This document shows, one piece after another, positions 52,963 to 62,337 of a stretch of DNA of 64,000 nucleotides; position 1 is the stretch's first letter; each line of letters begins with the position of its first letter. Under the pieces are notes generated by a model. It did not search any database. It saw nothing but the letters and a program-made list of their open reading frames with translations, and was not told the DNA's origin. Origin of the DNA: Bacillus mycoides. GTDB taxonomy: Bacteria; Bacillota; Bacilli; Bacillales; Bacillaceae_G. The stretch is from contig NZ_LXLV01000064.1 of NCBI RefSeq assembly GCF_001757995.1, forward strand, positions 1-64,000. Reading direction: 5' to 3'. Both the position numbers and the translations under genes were made by a program.

Positions 52963-52992
52963 TTGTCAATTACATAAAAGCGCTGATACAAT
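52963..52992 (+). promoter_or_regulatory. Sigma-A promoter of ispG
   Basis: TTGTCA (52963-52968), an 18-base spacer and TACAAT (52987-52992) lie about 110 bases before ispG. The leader holds a small hairpin GAAACC/GGTTTC. Confidence 0.65.
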
Positions 52993-53103
52993 AGTAAAAG
53001 TGAAACCGAGTACTTTGGTTTCTATAGCCCTTTCTCACACATACTATCATTGATGTAAGGGACTAAAATAAGAAACTTCTTTTATAAGGAGAGCGATCAA
53101 TTC

Positions 53104-54222
53104 GTGAATGAAATGACTCAACGCACAAAAACACGTCCAGTTAAAGTCGGTAATTTAACAATTGGCGGTAACAATGAATTAATTATACAAAGTATGACGA
53201 CAACAAAAACACATGATGTTGAGGCTACAGTTGCTGAAATTAAACGTTTAGAAGAAGCTGGCTGTCAAGTTGTTCGTGTTGCTGTTCCAGACGAACGTGC
53301 AGCAAATGCTATTGCTGATATTAAAAAACAAATCAACATTCCACTTGTTGCTGATATTCATTTTGATTATCGCCTTGCTTTAAAAGCAATCGAAGGCGGC
53401 ATTGATAAAGTACGTATCAATCCAGGTAACATTGGACGTCGCCATAAAGTAGAAGCTGTTGTAAATGCAGCGAAAGAGCGTGGCATTCCAATCCGTATCG
53501 GTGTAAATGCTGGTTCATTAGAACGTCATATTTTAGAAAAGTATGGATATCCAACTGCTGATGGTATGGTCGAGAGCGCACTGCACCATATTAAAATTTT
53601 AGAGGACTTAGATTTCCACGATATTATCGTATCAATGAAAGCCTCTGATGTTAACTTAGCAATTGAAGCATACGAAAAAGCTGCTCGCGCTTTTGATTAT
53701 CCATTACATTTAGGTATTACAGAATCAGGAACATTGTTTGCTGGAACTGTAAAAAGCGCCGCTGGTCTTGGAGCAATTTTAAGTAAAGGCATCGGAAATA
53801 CACTTCGTATTTCTTTAAGTGCTGATCCAGTTGAAGAAGTAAAAGTTGCACGTGAACTATTAAAGTCATTCGGTCTTGCATCTAATGCCGCAACACTTAT
53901 TTCTTGTCCAACTTGTGGTCGTATTGAAATCGACCTAATCAGCATTGCTAATGAAGTCGAAGAATACATCTCTACGCTTAAAGTTCCAATTAAGGTTGCC
54001 GTACTCGGCTGCGCCGTAAACGGTCCTGGTGAAGCTCGTGAAGCTGACATCGGTATTGCTGGTGCACGCGGAGAAGGTTTATTATTCCGTAAAGGGCAAG
54101 TCGTTCGTAAAGTACCAGAAGAAACAATGGTAGAAGAACTGAAAAAAGAAATTGATGTAATCGCTGCTGAAATGGCTGCCGAAAGAGAAAAAGAAAAAGA
54201 AAAAGAAAAACAAGAACAATAA
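53104..54222 (+). CDS. ispG: 4-hydroxy-3-methylbut-2-enyl diphosphate synthase IspG
   Basis: The 372-residue MEP-pathway enzyme converts methylerythritol cyclodiphosphate to HMBPP, using a [4Fe-4S] cluster. The cluster ligands are in 'LISCPTCGR' and '[11 protein letters not shown]'. Start GTG at 53104 gives [17 protein letters not shown], the usual Bacillus start; the GGAGAG site lies rather far upstream. The tail ([13 protein letters not shown]) is a short Lys/Glu repeat. ispH, the next enzyme, is also in this window. Confidence 0.96.
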   Translation: MNEMTQRTKTRPVKVGNLTIGGNNELIIQSMTTTKTHDVEATVAEIKRLEEAGCQVVRVAVPDERAANAIADIKKQINIPLVADIHFDYRLALKAIEGGIDKVRINPGNIGRRHKVEAVVNAAKERGIPIRIGVNAGSLERHILEKYGYPTADGMVESALHHIKILEDLDFHDIIVSMKASDVNLAIEAYEKAARAFDYPLHLGITESGTLFAGTVKSAAGLGAILSKGIGNTLRISLSADPVEEVKVARELLKSFGLASNAATLISCPTCGRIEIDLISIANEVEEYISTLKVPIKVAVLGCAVNGPGEAREADIGIAGARGEGLLFRKGQVVRKVPEETMVEELKKEIDVIAAEMAAEREKEKEKEKQEQ

Positions 54223-54260
54223 AAAAAGGTTGCCCACAATTTTTGTGAGCAACCTTTTTT
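54222..54260 (+). terminator. Terminator of ispG
   Basis: AAAAAGGTTGCCCACAA and TTGTGAGCAACCTTTTT pair with one mismatch around a short T-loop, followed by TTTAC. Confidence 0.88.
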
Positions 54261-54269
54261 ACATTTAAA

Positions 54270-54302
54270 TTAAAAACTCGTCAGTTATATAACCGACGAG
54301 TT
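54270..54302 (-). terminator. Terminator of znuC-znuB-zur
   Basis: AACTCGTC and GACGAGTT, extended by GTTATATAAC in the loop, are followed by TTTTTAAT on the minus strand. They lie just past the zur stop. Confidence 0.85.
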
Positions 54303-54305
54303 CTC

Positions 54306-54719
54306 TTATTTTGCACATTTTGGACAACGACCATATATTTCGAACTTATGTCCTGTTACCTCATAACCTTTAAAATCTTTATTCATAAAATCCATTGGAC
54401 AAGAAGTGATTTCTTTCGTACCACCACAATCTAAACAAATGAAATGATGATGATGTTCCATAATAGAGCACATAAAACGAAAATGTTTCTCACCATTTAA
54501 TTCTGTTTGCTCTAAAACACCAATTTCAGCAAAAACCGTTAAGTTACGATAAATCGTATCGAAACTAAGTCCTGGATAATCATCCTTCATATGTTCTAAA
54601 ACATCTTTTGCGGTTAAATAACGATTATGTGCCGCGAATAATCTTAGCATCTCTTCCCTTTTCCCCGTATGTTTATATCCTTTTTCCTTCATTAGGCGTA
54701 AAGCTTCTGTTAGATTCAT
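54306..54719 (-). CDS. zur: Fur-family zinc repressor Zur
   Basis: The 137-residue regulator begins [25 protein letters not shown]. It has the winged helix with '[13 protein letters not shown]', the His-rich metal site '[18 protein letters not shown]' and the structural zinc cysteines CLDC and CPKC. It closely parallels B. subtilis Zur. It is the last gene of znuC-znuB-zur, whose promoter carries a Zur-box-like palindrome, so autoregulation is expected. Confidence 0.93.
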   Translation of the reverse strand: MNLTEALRLMKEKGYKHTGKREEMLRLFAAHNRYLTAKDVLEHMKDDYPGLSFDTIYRNLTVFAEIGVLEQTELNGEKHFRFMCSIMEHHHHFICLDCGGTKEITSCPMDFMNKDFKGYEVTGHKFEIYGRCPKCAK

Positions 54720-54732
54720 ACCTATCCCTACT

Positions 54733-55566
54733 TTATGCAGTTTTTTTCTTCTTCCATAAAATCGCACCGATTAAAATAAGAACCGCTATCATAACAATTG
54801 TACCACCTGGTGCTAGATCAAGTTGATACGAAGCAAACATTCCACCAATTACTGCAATTTCACCAAATAAAATGGAAAAGAAAATTGTTTGTTTAAATCC
54901 TTTTGCAATACGAATACTTGCTGCAACTGGTAACGTCATTAAAGATGATACGAGAAGAACACCTACAACACGCATTGATACCGCAATTACAAGAGCAACT
55001 AATATAATGAAAATAAAGTGAATCCACTTTGCACTCAAACCGGTTGATACAGCGTATTCCTCATCAAATGATAGTAAAAATAACTCTTTGTATAATAAAA
55101 CAATCGTTATAATAACTACAATTGCTACTATACCAATAATAATTAAATCTGCGCTTGTCACAGCACTTACACTACCAAATAAATAACTAAATAAATCCGT
55201 ATTGAATCCATTAGCAAGTGAAATGAAGATAACTCCAATCCCCATCCCTGCTGAAAGTATAATCGGAATTGCTAACTCTTGATAATGTTTATATACAGTA
55301 CGTAATTTTTCAATTAGCAATGCTCCACCGATTGAAAAAAACATTCCCATATATAAAGGGTTTAAAAACCCACCGGTAAAGATTGTCTTTTCAAGTAATA
55401 AACTTGCTGCAATTCCTGATAACGTCACATGACTTAATGCATCCGCAATAAGCGACATGCGGCGAATTACAACGAACACGCCGATAAGTGGTGCGACAAG
55501 CCCAATTAAAATACCAGCGTATAAAGAATTACGTAAAAAATCATATTGTAAAAAATCCTGTATCAT
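54733..55566 (-). CDS. znuB: Zinc ABC transporter permease ZnuB
   Basis: The 277-residue ABC-3 family permease has about eight membrane helices and the loop '[22 protein letters not shown]', typical of zinc/manganese importers. Its start shares one base with the znuC stop (TAATG). The zur gene follows after 13 bases. The binding protein (ZnuA) is not in this cluster. Confidence 0.9.
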   Translation of the reverse strand: MIQDFLQYDFLRNSLYAGILIGLVAPLIGVFVVIRRMSLIADALSHVTLSGIAASLLLEKTIFTGGFLNPLYMGMFFSIGGALLIEKLRTVYKHYQELAIPIILSAGMGIGVIFISLANGFNTDLFSYLFGSVSAVTSADLIIIGIVAIVVIITIVLLYKELFLLSFDEEYAVSTGLSAKWIHFIFIILVALVIAVSMRVVGVLLVSSLMTLPVAASIRIAKGFKQTIFFSILFGEIAVIGGMFASYQLDLAPGGTIVMIAVLILIGAILWKKKKTA

Positions 55567-56336
55567 TATATCCTCCCGTGATGCCCATGATCATGTTCTA
55601 AGCGATGAACATGATGTCCATATAAAATCGACATTTCTGCATCTTCTAACTCTCGGAATTTCTCTACATTCCCATGGAAATGTAGATGCTGATTTAAACA
55701 TGCAACATGCGTCACCTTCTCTGTTACAGCACCCATATCGTGCGTAACAAGAATTAACGTAATCCCGAGCCTTTTGTTTAAATCCTCTAGTATCTCATAG
55801 AAGCTTTCCACATTTTTTACATCGATCCCAACAGTAGGTTCGTCCAAAATAAGCAATTCCGGATTACTTACAAGCGCACGAGCAATAAATACACGCTGTT
55901 GTTGTCCACCAGAAAGTTCTCCAATGTTGCGACCTTGAAACTCACTCATACCTACATCAGCAATCGCTTTTTCTACTTTCGTATTATCGTCTTTCGTAAA
56001 AAAGCGAAAAAGCCCCTTTTTCGAAACGAGCCCCATTGAAACAACTTCAAAAACAGTTGCCGGGAAACCTGAGTTAAAACTACTTGCCTTTTGGGATACA
56101 TAACCAACTTTATTCCACTCTTTAAATTTCTTACTATCAATGCCAAACAATCTAATACTTCCTTGCTTTGGTTTTAAAACACCCAATAAGCATTTAAGTA
56201 AAGTCGATTTCCCTGAACCATTTGGTCCAACTAAACCTAAAAAAGCCCCCTTCGGAACTTGCAAATTAATATCTTCTAACACGTTGCGATCTTCATATCG
56301 AAACGTTAATCCTTCTATTTCCAATATATTATTCAT
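55566..56336 (-). CDS. znuC: Zinc ABC transporter ATP-binding protein ZnuC
   Basis: The 256-residue ATPase has Walker A GPNGSGKST, signature [15 protein letters not shown] and Walker B LLILDEPTVGID. A histidine-rich tail (LYGHHVHRLEHDHGHHGRI) suggests zinc binding. It is the first gene of the operon. Zinc as substrate is inferred from the adjacent zur and the Zur box. Confidence 0.92.
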   Translation of the reverse strand: MNNILEIEGLTFRYEDRNVLEDINLQVPKGAFLGLVGPNGSGKSTLLKCLLGVLKPKQGSIRLFGIDSKKFKEWNKVGYVSQKASSFNSGFPATVFEVVSMGLVSKKGLFRFFTKDDNTKVEKAIADVGMSEFQGRNIGELSGGQQQRVFIARALVSNPELLILDEPTVGIDVKNVESFYEILEDLNKRLGITLILVTHDMGAVTEKVTHVACLNQHLHFHGNVEKFRELEDAEMSILYGHHVHRLEHDHGHHGRI

Positions 56337-56353
56337 ATCATCTCACCTATTTT

Positions 56354-56415
56354 AATTCAGAATGATTCCGATTTATCTCTATTTGAATTATAGTACAGCT
56401 TATTATAGTTGTAAA
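56354..56415 (-). promoter_or_regulatory. Promoter and Zur box of znuC-znuB-zur
   Basis: On the minus strand TTTACA (56410-56415), a 17-base spacer and TATAAT (56387-56392). Just downstream, at 56354-56374, lies a 21-base near-palindrome (AAATCGGAAT-C-ATTCTGAATT). It matches the Bacillus Zur box AAATCGTAAT-n-ATTACGATTT at most positions of both halves. Confidence 0.78.
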
Positions 56416-56516
56416 CCAATCTACCTAAAATATATTCTTTATTTCAAGAAACCTTATTATTATAACAAAAAGCAGAGAAGAATTCTCTGCTTTCAAAAGA
56501 TATTATAATTAACTTT

Positions 56517-57395
56517 TTAGTGAATTGCTGATTTAAACTTACCACCATTTGTCTCTTGTGTATTCATAATCGTAACAAATGCGTTTTCATCAATTTCATG
56601 CACAATTGATTTTAACTTCGTCACTTCCAGACGTGTTACAACTGCATAAATAACTTCTTTTTCTTTATCTGTATAGCCACCTTTAGCAACAAGTTTTGTT
56701 GTTCCACGACCAAGGCGGTGTAAAATTGCATTTGATACTTCCTCATATTGATCCGACACGATTAAAACTGCTTTCGTTTCGTCCAATCCTTGAATTACCG
56801 TATCAATTGTTTTGAATGCGATATAGTACGTCATAACAGAATACATCGCTTGTTCAACACCAAATACAAATGCTGCCCATGCAAAAATGAATAAGTTCAC
56901 AAACATTACGAATTCACCAACAGAAAACGGTAATTTCTTCGTTAATAAAATTCCCATAATCTCCGTTCCGTCTAACGATCCACCATGACGAATAACAAGT
57001 CCTACACCAATCCCTAAAATAAGACCGCCAAAAACTGTTGCTAAAATCGGCTCTGTTGTAAATGGCGGGATAGCATGCAACGTTGATTCAATAAATGCTA
57101 AAGCTACAATTCCGAATGCTGAAGATAACATGAATGTTTTCCCAATTTGCTTATACCCGGAGTACATAAACGGAATGTTAAGGATAACAACTAAAGTAGA
57201 AAAACTTAACCACCAAATATTAGGAGTAAGATAATCTAATATAAGAGAAATACCAATAATTCCACCATCGATAATTTTATTTGGCATTAAAAATAGTTCA
57301 ATTGCTACCGCCGCACACGCTGCCCCAAAGACAATCATAACTAAACGATATACAAGATGAATAACACTTTCTTTTCGATGTTGCTTTTTTTCCAT
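56517..57395 (-). CDS. yqfU: YitT-family membrane protein YqfU
   Basis: The 292-residue protein has five to six N-terminal membrane helices (DUF161 repeats, '[14 protein letters not shown]', '[16 protein letters not shown]') and a C-terminal cytoplasmic DUF2179 domain ('[26 protein letters not shown]...[19 protein letters not shown]'). It matches YqfU next to zur in B. subtilis. Function is unknown. Confidence 0.88.
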   Translation of the reverse strand: MEKKQHRKESVIHLVYRLVMIVFGAACAAVAIELFLMPNKIIDGGIIGISLILDYLTPNIWWLSFSTLVVILNIPFMYSGYKQIGKTFMLSSAFGIVALAFIESTLHAIPPFTTEPILATVFGGLILGIGVGLVIRHGGSLDGTEIMGILLTKKLPFSVGEFVMFVNLFIFAWAAFVFGVEQAMYSVMTYYIAFKTIDTVIQGLDETKAVLIVSDQYEEVSNAILHRLGRGTTKLVAKGGYTDKEKEVIYAVVTRLEVTKLKSIVHEIDENAFVTIMNTQETNGGKFKSAIH

Positions 57396-57546
57396 AAGTC
57401 CTCCTTATACTCTTTATCTATAGTTTTGTTCTTATATTATAACATAAGCTTCTTTTCCCCATTGAAAAAATGCACCTTTATACGAATATGTACAAGCTAC
57501 ACCTACATATATTTCGATAGAAGAACGTGTGAAGGAGGACAACACG

Positions 57547-57801
57547 ATGAACCTCATTAAACAAATTGTGAATAAAAAATTAAATCATATTTCTACAAAA
57601 GAGTTATTGAAATATAGTAAAGAATACGAAGTTCCAATCACAACTGCACAAGCTGATAAAATCGTTTTACTTATGAAAGGGAAAAATATTAACATTTACG
57701 ATAATACCGAGCGACTAGATTTGCTAAAACAAATCGCTACAGTAACTACTCCTGCCACTGCCCAACAAGTAAATACTTTATTTCAGCAGCTATTAAAATA
57801 A
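57547..57801 (+). CDS. yqfT: DUF2624 protein YqfT
   Basis: The 84-residue helical protein starts MNLIKQIVNKKLNHISTKELLKYSKEY and matches the DUF2624 family (YqfT), which lies between yqfU and nfo. GAAGGAGGACAACACG precedes the ATG. Function unknown. It is convergent with nfo. Confidence 0.8.
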   Translation: MNLIKQIVNKKLNHISTKELLKYSKEYEVPITTAQADKIVLLMKGKNINIYDNTERLDLLKQIATVTTPATAQQVNTLFQQLLK

Positions 57802-57825
57802 GGAGGGGAAAATCCCCTCCTTATT
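57797..57825. terminator. Hairpin overlapping the yqfT and nfo stops
   Basis: AATAAGGAGGGG and CCCCTCCTTATT form a 12-bp stem with a five-base loop that overlaps the last bases of both convergent genes. T-runs are weak, so efficiency is uncertain. Confidence 0.65.
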
Positions 57826-58717
57826 GCGCTTTAATTTTTTCAAGAATTCCTTCATCAAAAGTACCATTTTTCAGCATTTCGATTTCTAATTTATATGGTG
57901 GCTTCTTATCTTTTTTATCTTCACCTACATACGGTGTTTCAAGAATTTTTGGTACGTTCATTAACTGTGGATGATGTACAATATGATGTAATGCTTTATA
58001 GCCAATATGACCGAAACCGATATTTTCATGACGGTCTTTTCCAGCCCCGCGTACATTTTTGCTATCATTAATATGAAGTACTTGCAAACGATCTATTCCA
58101 ACAATCTTATCAAATTCGTTTAACACACCGTCAAAATCATTTACAAGGTCATAACCTGCATCATGCGTATGACACGTATCAAAACATACAGATAGTTTTT
58201 CATTATATTTCACACCATCAATAATTTTCGCAATTTCTTCAAAGCTACGACCGCATTCTGTTCCCTTTCCTGCCATCGTTTCTAGCGCAATATTAACCGT
58301 TTGTTCTGGCGTTATTACTTCATTAAGCCCTTTAATAATTTGTTGAATACCAGCATCTGCTCCTGCACCAACGTGAGCTCCTGGGTGAAGAACAATTTGT
58401 GTTGCTACCCCTAATGCTGCCGTTCTTTCAATTTCCATACGCAGAAAATCAACACCTAATTGGAACGTCTCAGGTTTCGTCGTATTCCCAACATTAATAA
58501 TATACGGAGCATGGACGATAATTTCCTCAATACCGTTTAGTTCCATATGTTTTCTTCCTGCTTCTATATTCAATTCTTCAATTGGTTTTCTTCGTGTATT
58601 TTGTGGCGCACCTGTATAAATCATGAACGTTGTTGCACCGTATGAAACAGCCTCTTCACTTGCTGCTAATAACATCTTCTTACCACTCATTGAAACATGA
58701 GATCCTATCTTTAACAT
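57821..58717 (-). CDS. nfo: Endonuclease IV (AP endonuclease)
   Basis: The 298-residue zinc enzyme cleaves DNA at abasic sites in base excision repair. The metal-site motifs '[10 protein letters not shown]', '[13 protein letters not shown]', '[14 protein letters not shown]', 'HINDSKN' and '[14 protein letters not shown]' are all present. It lies downstream of cshB with a bcr1 remnant between. Length is normal. Confidence 0.96.
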   Translation of the reverse strand: MLKIGSHVSMSGKKMLLAASEEAVSYGATTFMIYTGAPQNTRRKPIEELNIEAGRKHMELNGIEEIIVHAPYIINVGNTTKPETFQLGVDFLRMEIERTAALGVATQIVLHPGAHVGAGADAGIQQIIKGLNEVITPEQTVNIALETMAGKGTECGRSFEEIAKIIDGVKYNEKLSVCFDTCHTHDAGYDLVNDFDGVLNEFDKIVGIDRLQVLHINDSKNVRGAGKDRHENIGFGHIGYKALHHIVHHPQLMNVPKILETPYVGEDKKDKKPPYKLEIEMLKNGTFDEGILEKIKAQ

Positions 58718-58860
58718 ACAATCACCTCTTCAATATACAATAGATATAATGATAGCATAATTTGTAGAAATATGTAGCGAATTGTTTGTTCACACAAAAG
58801 GCACTACATAAATTAAACTGACTATTTAAACAGTCTGCACTCTATACTTAAATTAACCCA

Positions 58861-58947
58861 ATAAAGTGAAACTTTAGTCAACTTTTTTCTACCCCTCACT
58901 AATTATTAGTCTGCATTAATCGACTTTCTCTCAAGTAGTGAGATAAA
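58861..58947 (-). repeat. bcr1 repeat, internally deleted and divergent copy (D)
   Basis: The 87-base element is bounded by ATAAA on both sides (58861-58865, 58943-58947) and has the GTGAAACTTT end, an AATTAGT-type second hairpin and the CTCACTACTTGAG start. The first large stem-loop is deleted. It sits between nfo and the cshB terminator. Confidence 0.78.
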
Positions 58948-58980
58948 AAAAAATAAGGGAAATCCCTTATCTTTTTTTAT
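58948..58980 (-). terminator. Terminator of cshB
   Basis: ATAAGGG and CCCTTAT with an aaat loop are flanked by A-runs and T-runs on both sides. The 3' part overlaps the cshB stop. Confidence 0.82.
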
Positions 58981-60277
58981 TGCTATATTTTTTCTTCACT
59001 TTGTCACGTTCTGTTGCAAGTTTTCGTTTATAGTTTGGTTTTACTTTTTTCGGCTTTTTAACAACTTTTGTTGCCATAACATCTAGTCCATCATTTGGTT
59101 TTTTACGGCTCTTACGACGACGACGGTCACCTAAATCCGCCCATTCATCTCCGCGTAAATCTACATGCTTAAACTCGATATGACGTTGTTTTTCCAAACT
59201 ATCTAACGCTTCTTCATTTGCTGGATCATAAATCGTTACCGCAATACCTGAATGACCCGCACGTGCAGTTCTTCCAACGCGGTGAACGAAGAAGTCTAAA
59301 TCTGATGGAAGTTCATAGTTAATAACATGGCTAATTCCTTCAATATCAATACCGCGTGCCGCCAAATCTGTTGCGACAATGTATTGGAACTCTAAATCAC
59401 GAACTTGTTTCATCATTTTTCTACGATCACGTGGTGATAAATCACCGTGTATACGTCCTACTTTTAACCCACGTTCTGCTAATCCATCGGCTACTTCGTC
59501 AGCCTTCTTCTTTGTGTTTGTAAAGACAATTGCTAAATATGGTTTAAATTGAAGTAGCATATTTTTCACTAATTCAGTTTTATTACGGTGTCTTGAAGGC
59601 ACAAGGTAATGATCAATATTTCCTGCTGCAACTTGCTTCGGATTAATATGAATATGTTCTGGATTCTCCATATATTTCTTCAAAAATGGTTTTAATTTTT
59701 GAGGAATTGTTGCAGAGAAAACTAACATTTGCAGATTTTTAGGCATACGTGCCGCAATTTTATCTACATCTTGAATGAATCCCATATCAAGCATTAAGTC
59801 CGCTTCATCGACAATAATAGTATCCGCTTTATAAACAAATAGCGCCTTTTCTTCTACTAAGTCTTTAATACGTCCTGGCGTTCCAACTACAATATGAGGT
59901 TGTTTTTTCAACTTTTCAATTGATCGTTGTTTATCAGTTCCACCAATTAAACAGCGTGCTGTAATCATTTGATCTTCTGCACAGAACTTTGTTAGTTTCA
60001 CAATTTCTTCGTAAATTTGTTGTGCTAACTCACGAGTAGGCGCTGTAATAACAAGTTGTACTTCTTCACGACTTGCATCAATTCTGTTTAATGTAGGAAG
60101 TAAGTATGCATGTGTTTTCCCAGAACCAGTTTGGGATTGTCCAATTATACTCACACCTTTTTTCACGACCGGGAAAATTTTCTTTTGAATTCCTGTTGGC
60201 TCTGTAAAGCGTAGTTCACGAACTGCATCTATTAAAAATGGTTTAAAATCATACTGTGTAAAAGTTTGTAGTGTCAT
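58967..60277 (-). CDS. cshB: DEAD-box RNA helicase CshB
   Basis: The 436-residue helicase has the Q motif ('TEPTGIQKKIFP'), motif I SQTGSGKT, motif II VDEAD, motif III SAT and motif VI HRVGRTARAG. A basic tail (about 380-436, RRRRKSRKKPN, KVVKKPKKVKPNYKRK) probably binds RNA. It matches CshB (YqfR) of B. subtilis, a cold-adaptation and ribosome-assembly helicase. Confidence 0.94.
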   Translation of the reverse strand: MTLQTFTQYDFKPFLIDAVRELRFTEPTGIQKKIFPVVKKGVSIIGQSQTGSGKTHAYLLPTLNRIDASREEVQLVITAPTRELAQQIYEEIVKLTKFCAEDQMITARCLIGGTDKQRSIEKLKKQPHIVVGTPGRIKDLVEEKALFVYKADTIIVDEADLMLDMGFIQDVDKIAARMPKNLQMLVFSATIPQKLKPFLKKYMENPEHIHINPKQVAAGNIDHYLVPSRHRNKTELVKNMLLQFKPYLAIVFTNTKKKADEVADGLAERGLKVGRIHGDLSPRDRRKMMKQVRDLEFQYIVATDLAARGIDIEGISHVINYELPSDLDFFVHRVGRTARAGHSGIAVTIYDPANEEALDSLEKQRHIEFKHVDLRGDEWADLGDRRRRKSRKKPNDGLDVMATKVVKKPKKVKPNYKRKLATERDKVKKKYSNKKR

Positions 60278-60456
60278 AAGTTACACCTTCTTTCTAAAAT
60301 TTCTACTGCGCACAAATCAGTCAAGTCTACATTATATCGAAATCTACAAGTAAAATCCATCTTTAGTTTAGGTTTTTATCTCAAAAACTAACCTTCTTTC
60401 CTTCCACTGCATATTGTATGTGTATATACCTAACTGAAGAAAGGAGGATTTCTCAT

Positions 60457-61257
60457 ATGTATCCGAAATCCCCAACAGGACAAATGTATCCTAATCAAGG
60501 ACATCATTCTTATACACCATACCCAATTCCACAACTACCACCAATGGCACAAAAAAAGAAAAGTTTTCTTTCTAAACTCTTTAAAAAACACGATCCTACG
60601 GAGCCTTTCATGCAAATGGTCCCTCCCTATCGGCAAACAGATGGGCCACCGATGATGTACCAGCAACAATCATACCAACAAAGGCAATCATACCAGCAAC
60701 CATACCAATCACAGCAACCATACCAACCACAGCAACCATACCAACCACAGCAACCATACCAACCACAGCAACCATACCAACCACAGCAACCACAGCAACC
60801 ATACCAACCACAGCAACCATACCCTCAACAAATGATCCCCCCTCAAATGTATGAAGCAAACGAAACGCGTGGCGCGGCAACAACTACAGCTGCGGCGACA
60901 TCTAGCAGCGGCATCGGAAGTTTTTTTTCTAACCTAATTGCGAATCCAACTAATATGATAAATAATATCGAAAAAGTATCACAAGTTGTTCAATCTGTAG
61001 GACCTGTCGTTGAGCAATACAGTCCAATTATGCGTAATCTACCCAGCATTGTTAAAATCCTCACCTCCGGAAAAAGCACGGAAGAAAAGCAAAATGAAAA
61101 CGAACCCGACGAAGTTAATGAGGTTAAAGTCGCTACTCCACCGCCTCCACAAAAAAAGAAAAAAAGAAAAAAAATCGTAATAGAACCAATAATAGAAAAA
61201 GAATTATCGGAAGAGCCTGTTCAACAAATAGCAACAAAACCAAAACTATATGTGTAA
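60457..61257 (+). CDS. vrrA: VrrA / YqfQ-like protein with Pro-Gln-Tyr repeats
   Basis: The 266-residue protein starts MYPKSPTGQMYPNQGHHSY. Residues about 70-125 form a low-complexity QPYQPQ repeat. A conserved middle ('GIGSFFSNLIANPTNMINNIEKVSQVVQSVGPVVEQYSPIMRNLPSIVKIL') follows, then a Lys-rich end. It is the YqfQ family gene upstream of ispH. In B. anthracis the gene in this place, vrrA, carries the well-known strain-typing repeat. Function is unknown. AGAAAGGAGG precedes the ATG. Confidence 0.85.
   Translation: MYPKSPTGQMYPNQGHHSYTPYPIPQLPPMAQKKKSFLSKLFKKHDPTEPFMQMVPPYRQTDGPPMMYQQQSYQQRQSYQQPYQSQQPYQPQQPYQPQQPYQPQQPYQPQQPQQPYQPQQPYPQQMIPPQMYEANETRGAATTTAAATSSSGIGSFFSNLIANPTNMINNIEKVSQVVQSVGPVVEQYSPIMRNLPSIVKILTSGKSTEEKQNENEPDEVNEVKVATPPPPQKKKKRKKIVIEPIIEKELSEEPVQQIATKPKLYV
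60667..60831 (+). repeat. 18-bp tandem repeat (VNTR) inside vrrA
   Basis: Units of CAACCATACCAACCACAG run back to back. There are five near-identical ones at 60697-60786, a nine-base half unit at 60787-60795, one more full unit at 60796-60813, and degenerate units at both ends. All keep frame and encode QPYQPQ. The half unit shows that the basic period is nine bases. Confidence 0.93.
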
Positions 61258-61346
61258 CTATCCTTTGTTTTCTATCCACTCCTCCTTTATAATGTAATGG
61301 ACTATGCACAAAAGTATCCCTTGTTTAGAAGGAGAGGATTACTCAC

Positions 61347-62297
61347 ATGAAGATTGTTAAAATTTCCCCTCGTGGTTATTGCTACGGTGTTGTTGACGCA
61401 ATGGTTATTGCACGTAACGCCGCATTAGATAAATCATTACCGAGACCCATTTATATTTTAGGTATGATTGTTCACAATAAGCATGTAACAGACGCTTTCG
61501 AAGAGGATGGCATCATTACATTAGACGGTCCAAGTCGATTAGAAATTTTAGATAAAATCGATTCTGGTACTGTTATTTTTACTGCACATGGCGTTTCTCC
61601 AGAAGTTAAACAACGTGCAAAAGCAAAAGGTTTAACGACAATTGATGCAACTTGTCCAGATGTTACAAAAACACATGACCTTATTGAAGCAAAGAAAGCT
61701 GAAGGATACCATGTCATTTATATCGGCAAAAAAAATCATCCAGAACCAGAAGGGGCAGTTGGTATTGCACCTGATATCGTTCATCTTATCGAAAGAGCTG
61801 ATGATTTAAAAACATTAGAAATCCCAACGGATAAAATTTTAGTTACGAATCAAACAACAATGAGTCAATGGGATGTTCAACATTTAATGGAGGACATTCA
61901 GAAAAAATTCCCAACAGCAGAATTCCACAAAGAAATTTGTTTAGCAACTCAAGTTCGCCAAGAAGCTGTCGCTAAACAAGCTGATGTTGCAGATTTAACA
62001 ATTGTTGTCGGCGATCCGAAAAGTAACAACTCAAACCGTTTAGCACAAGTATCACAAGAAATCGCTGGTACGAAAGCATACCGCGTTGCAGACGTAAGTG
62101 AAATCCAATTAGAGTGGCTACAAGGTATCGAAAATGTTGCAGTTACAGCGGGTGCTTCTACTCCAACACCAATCACAAAAGAAGTTATTGCTTTCTTAGA
62201 GCAATATGATCCGATGAATCCAGCTACATGGGACAGAACTCGAAATGTACCACTCCAAAAGATATTGCCACGTGTAAAAGTAAAAAAACAACAATAA
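61347..62297 (+). CDS. ispH: 4-hydroxy-3-methylbut-2-enyl diphosphate reductase IspH (LytB)
   Basis: The 316-residue enzyme reduces HMBPP to isopentenyl and dimethylallyl diphosphate. The iron-sulphur ligands C12 (RGYCYGV), C103 (DATCPDV) and C198 (EICLATQ) and the HGVSP and NHPEPEG motifs are present. AGAAGGAGAGG precedes the ATG. A terminator follows. With ispG it supplies isoprenoids. Confidence 0.96.
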   Translation: MKIVKISPRGYCYGVVDAMVIARNAALDKSLPRPIYILGMIVHNKHVTDAFEEDGIITLDGPSRLEILDKIDSGTVIFTAHGVSPEVKQRAKAKGLTTIDATCPDVTKTHDLIEAKKAEGYHVIYIGKKNHPEPEGAVGIAPDIVHLIERADDLKTLEIPTDKILVTNQTTMSQWDVQHLMEDIQKKFPTAEFHKEICLATQVRQEAVAKQADVADLTIVVGDPKSNNSNRLAQVSQEIAGTKAYRVADVSEIQLEWLQGIENVAVTAGASTPTPITKEVIAFLEQYDPMNPATWDRTRNVPLQKILPRVKVKKQQ

Positions 62298-62298
62298 C

Positions 62299-62332
62299 AA
62301 AAACCGTTGCCTACATGAGCAACGGTTTTTAT
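62299..62332. terminator. Bidirectional terminator between ispH and yqfO
   Basis: AAAAACCGTTGC (62299-62310) and GCAACGGTTTTT (62319-62330), with an eight-base loop, lie between the convergent stops. Confidence 0.9.
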
Positions 62333-62337
62333 TTTTC

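Noticed and set aside
53697-54239. 180-codon open frame antisense to ispG
   Set aside because: It is Ser/Phe/Thr-rich with no ribosome-binding site, and it mirrors the Lys/Glu-rich ispG codons. ispG is unmistakable on the other strand.
60667-60831. Regular repeats that could suggest a CRISPR array
   Set aside because: The units are contiguous 18-bp coding repeats without spacers, and no cas gene is present.
60608-60883. 91-codon antisense frame over the vrrA repeat, Val/Gly/Met-rich
   Set aside because: It is a product of the tandem repeat read backward. There is no ribosome-binding site or terminator.
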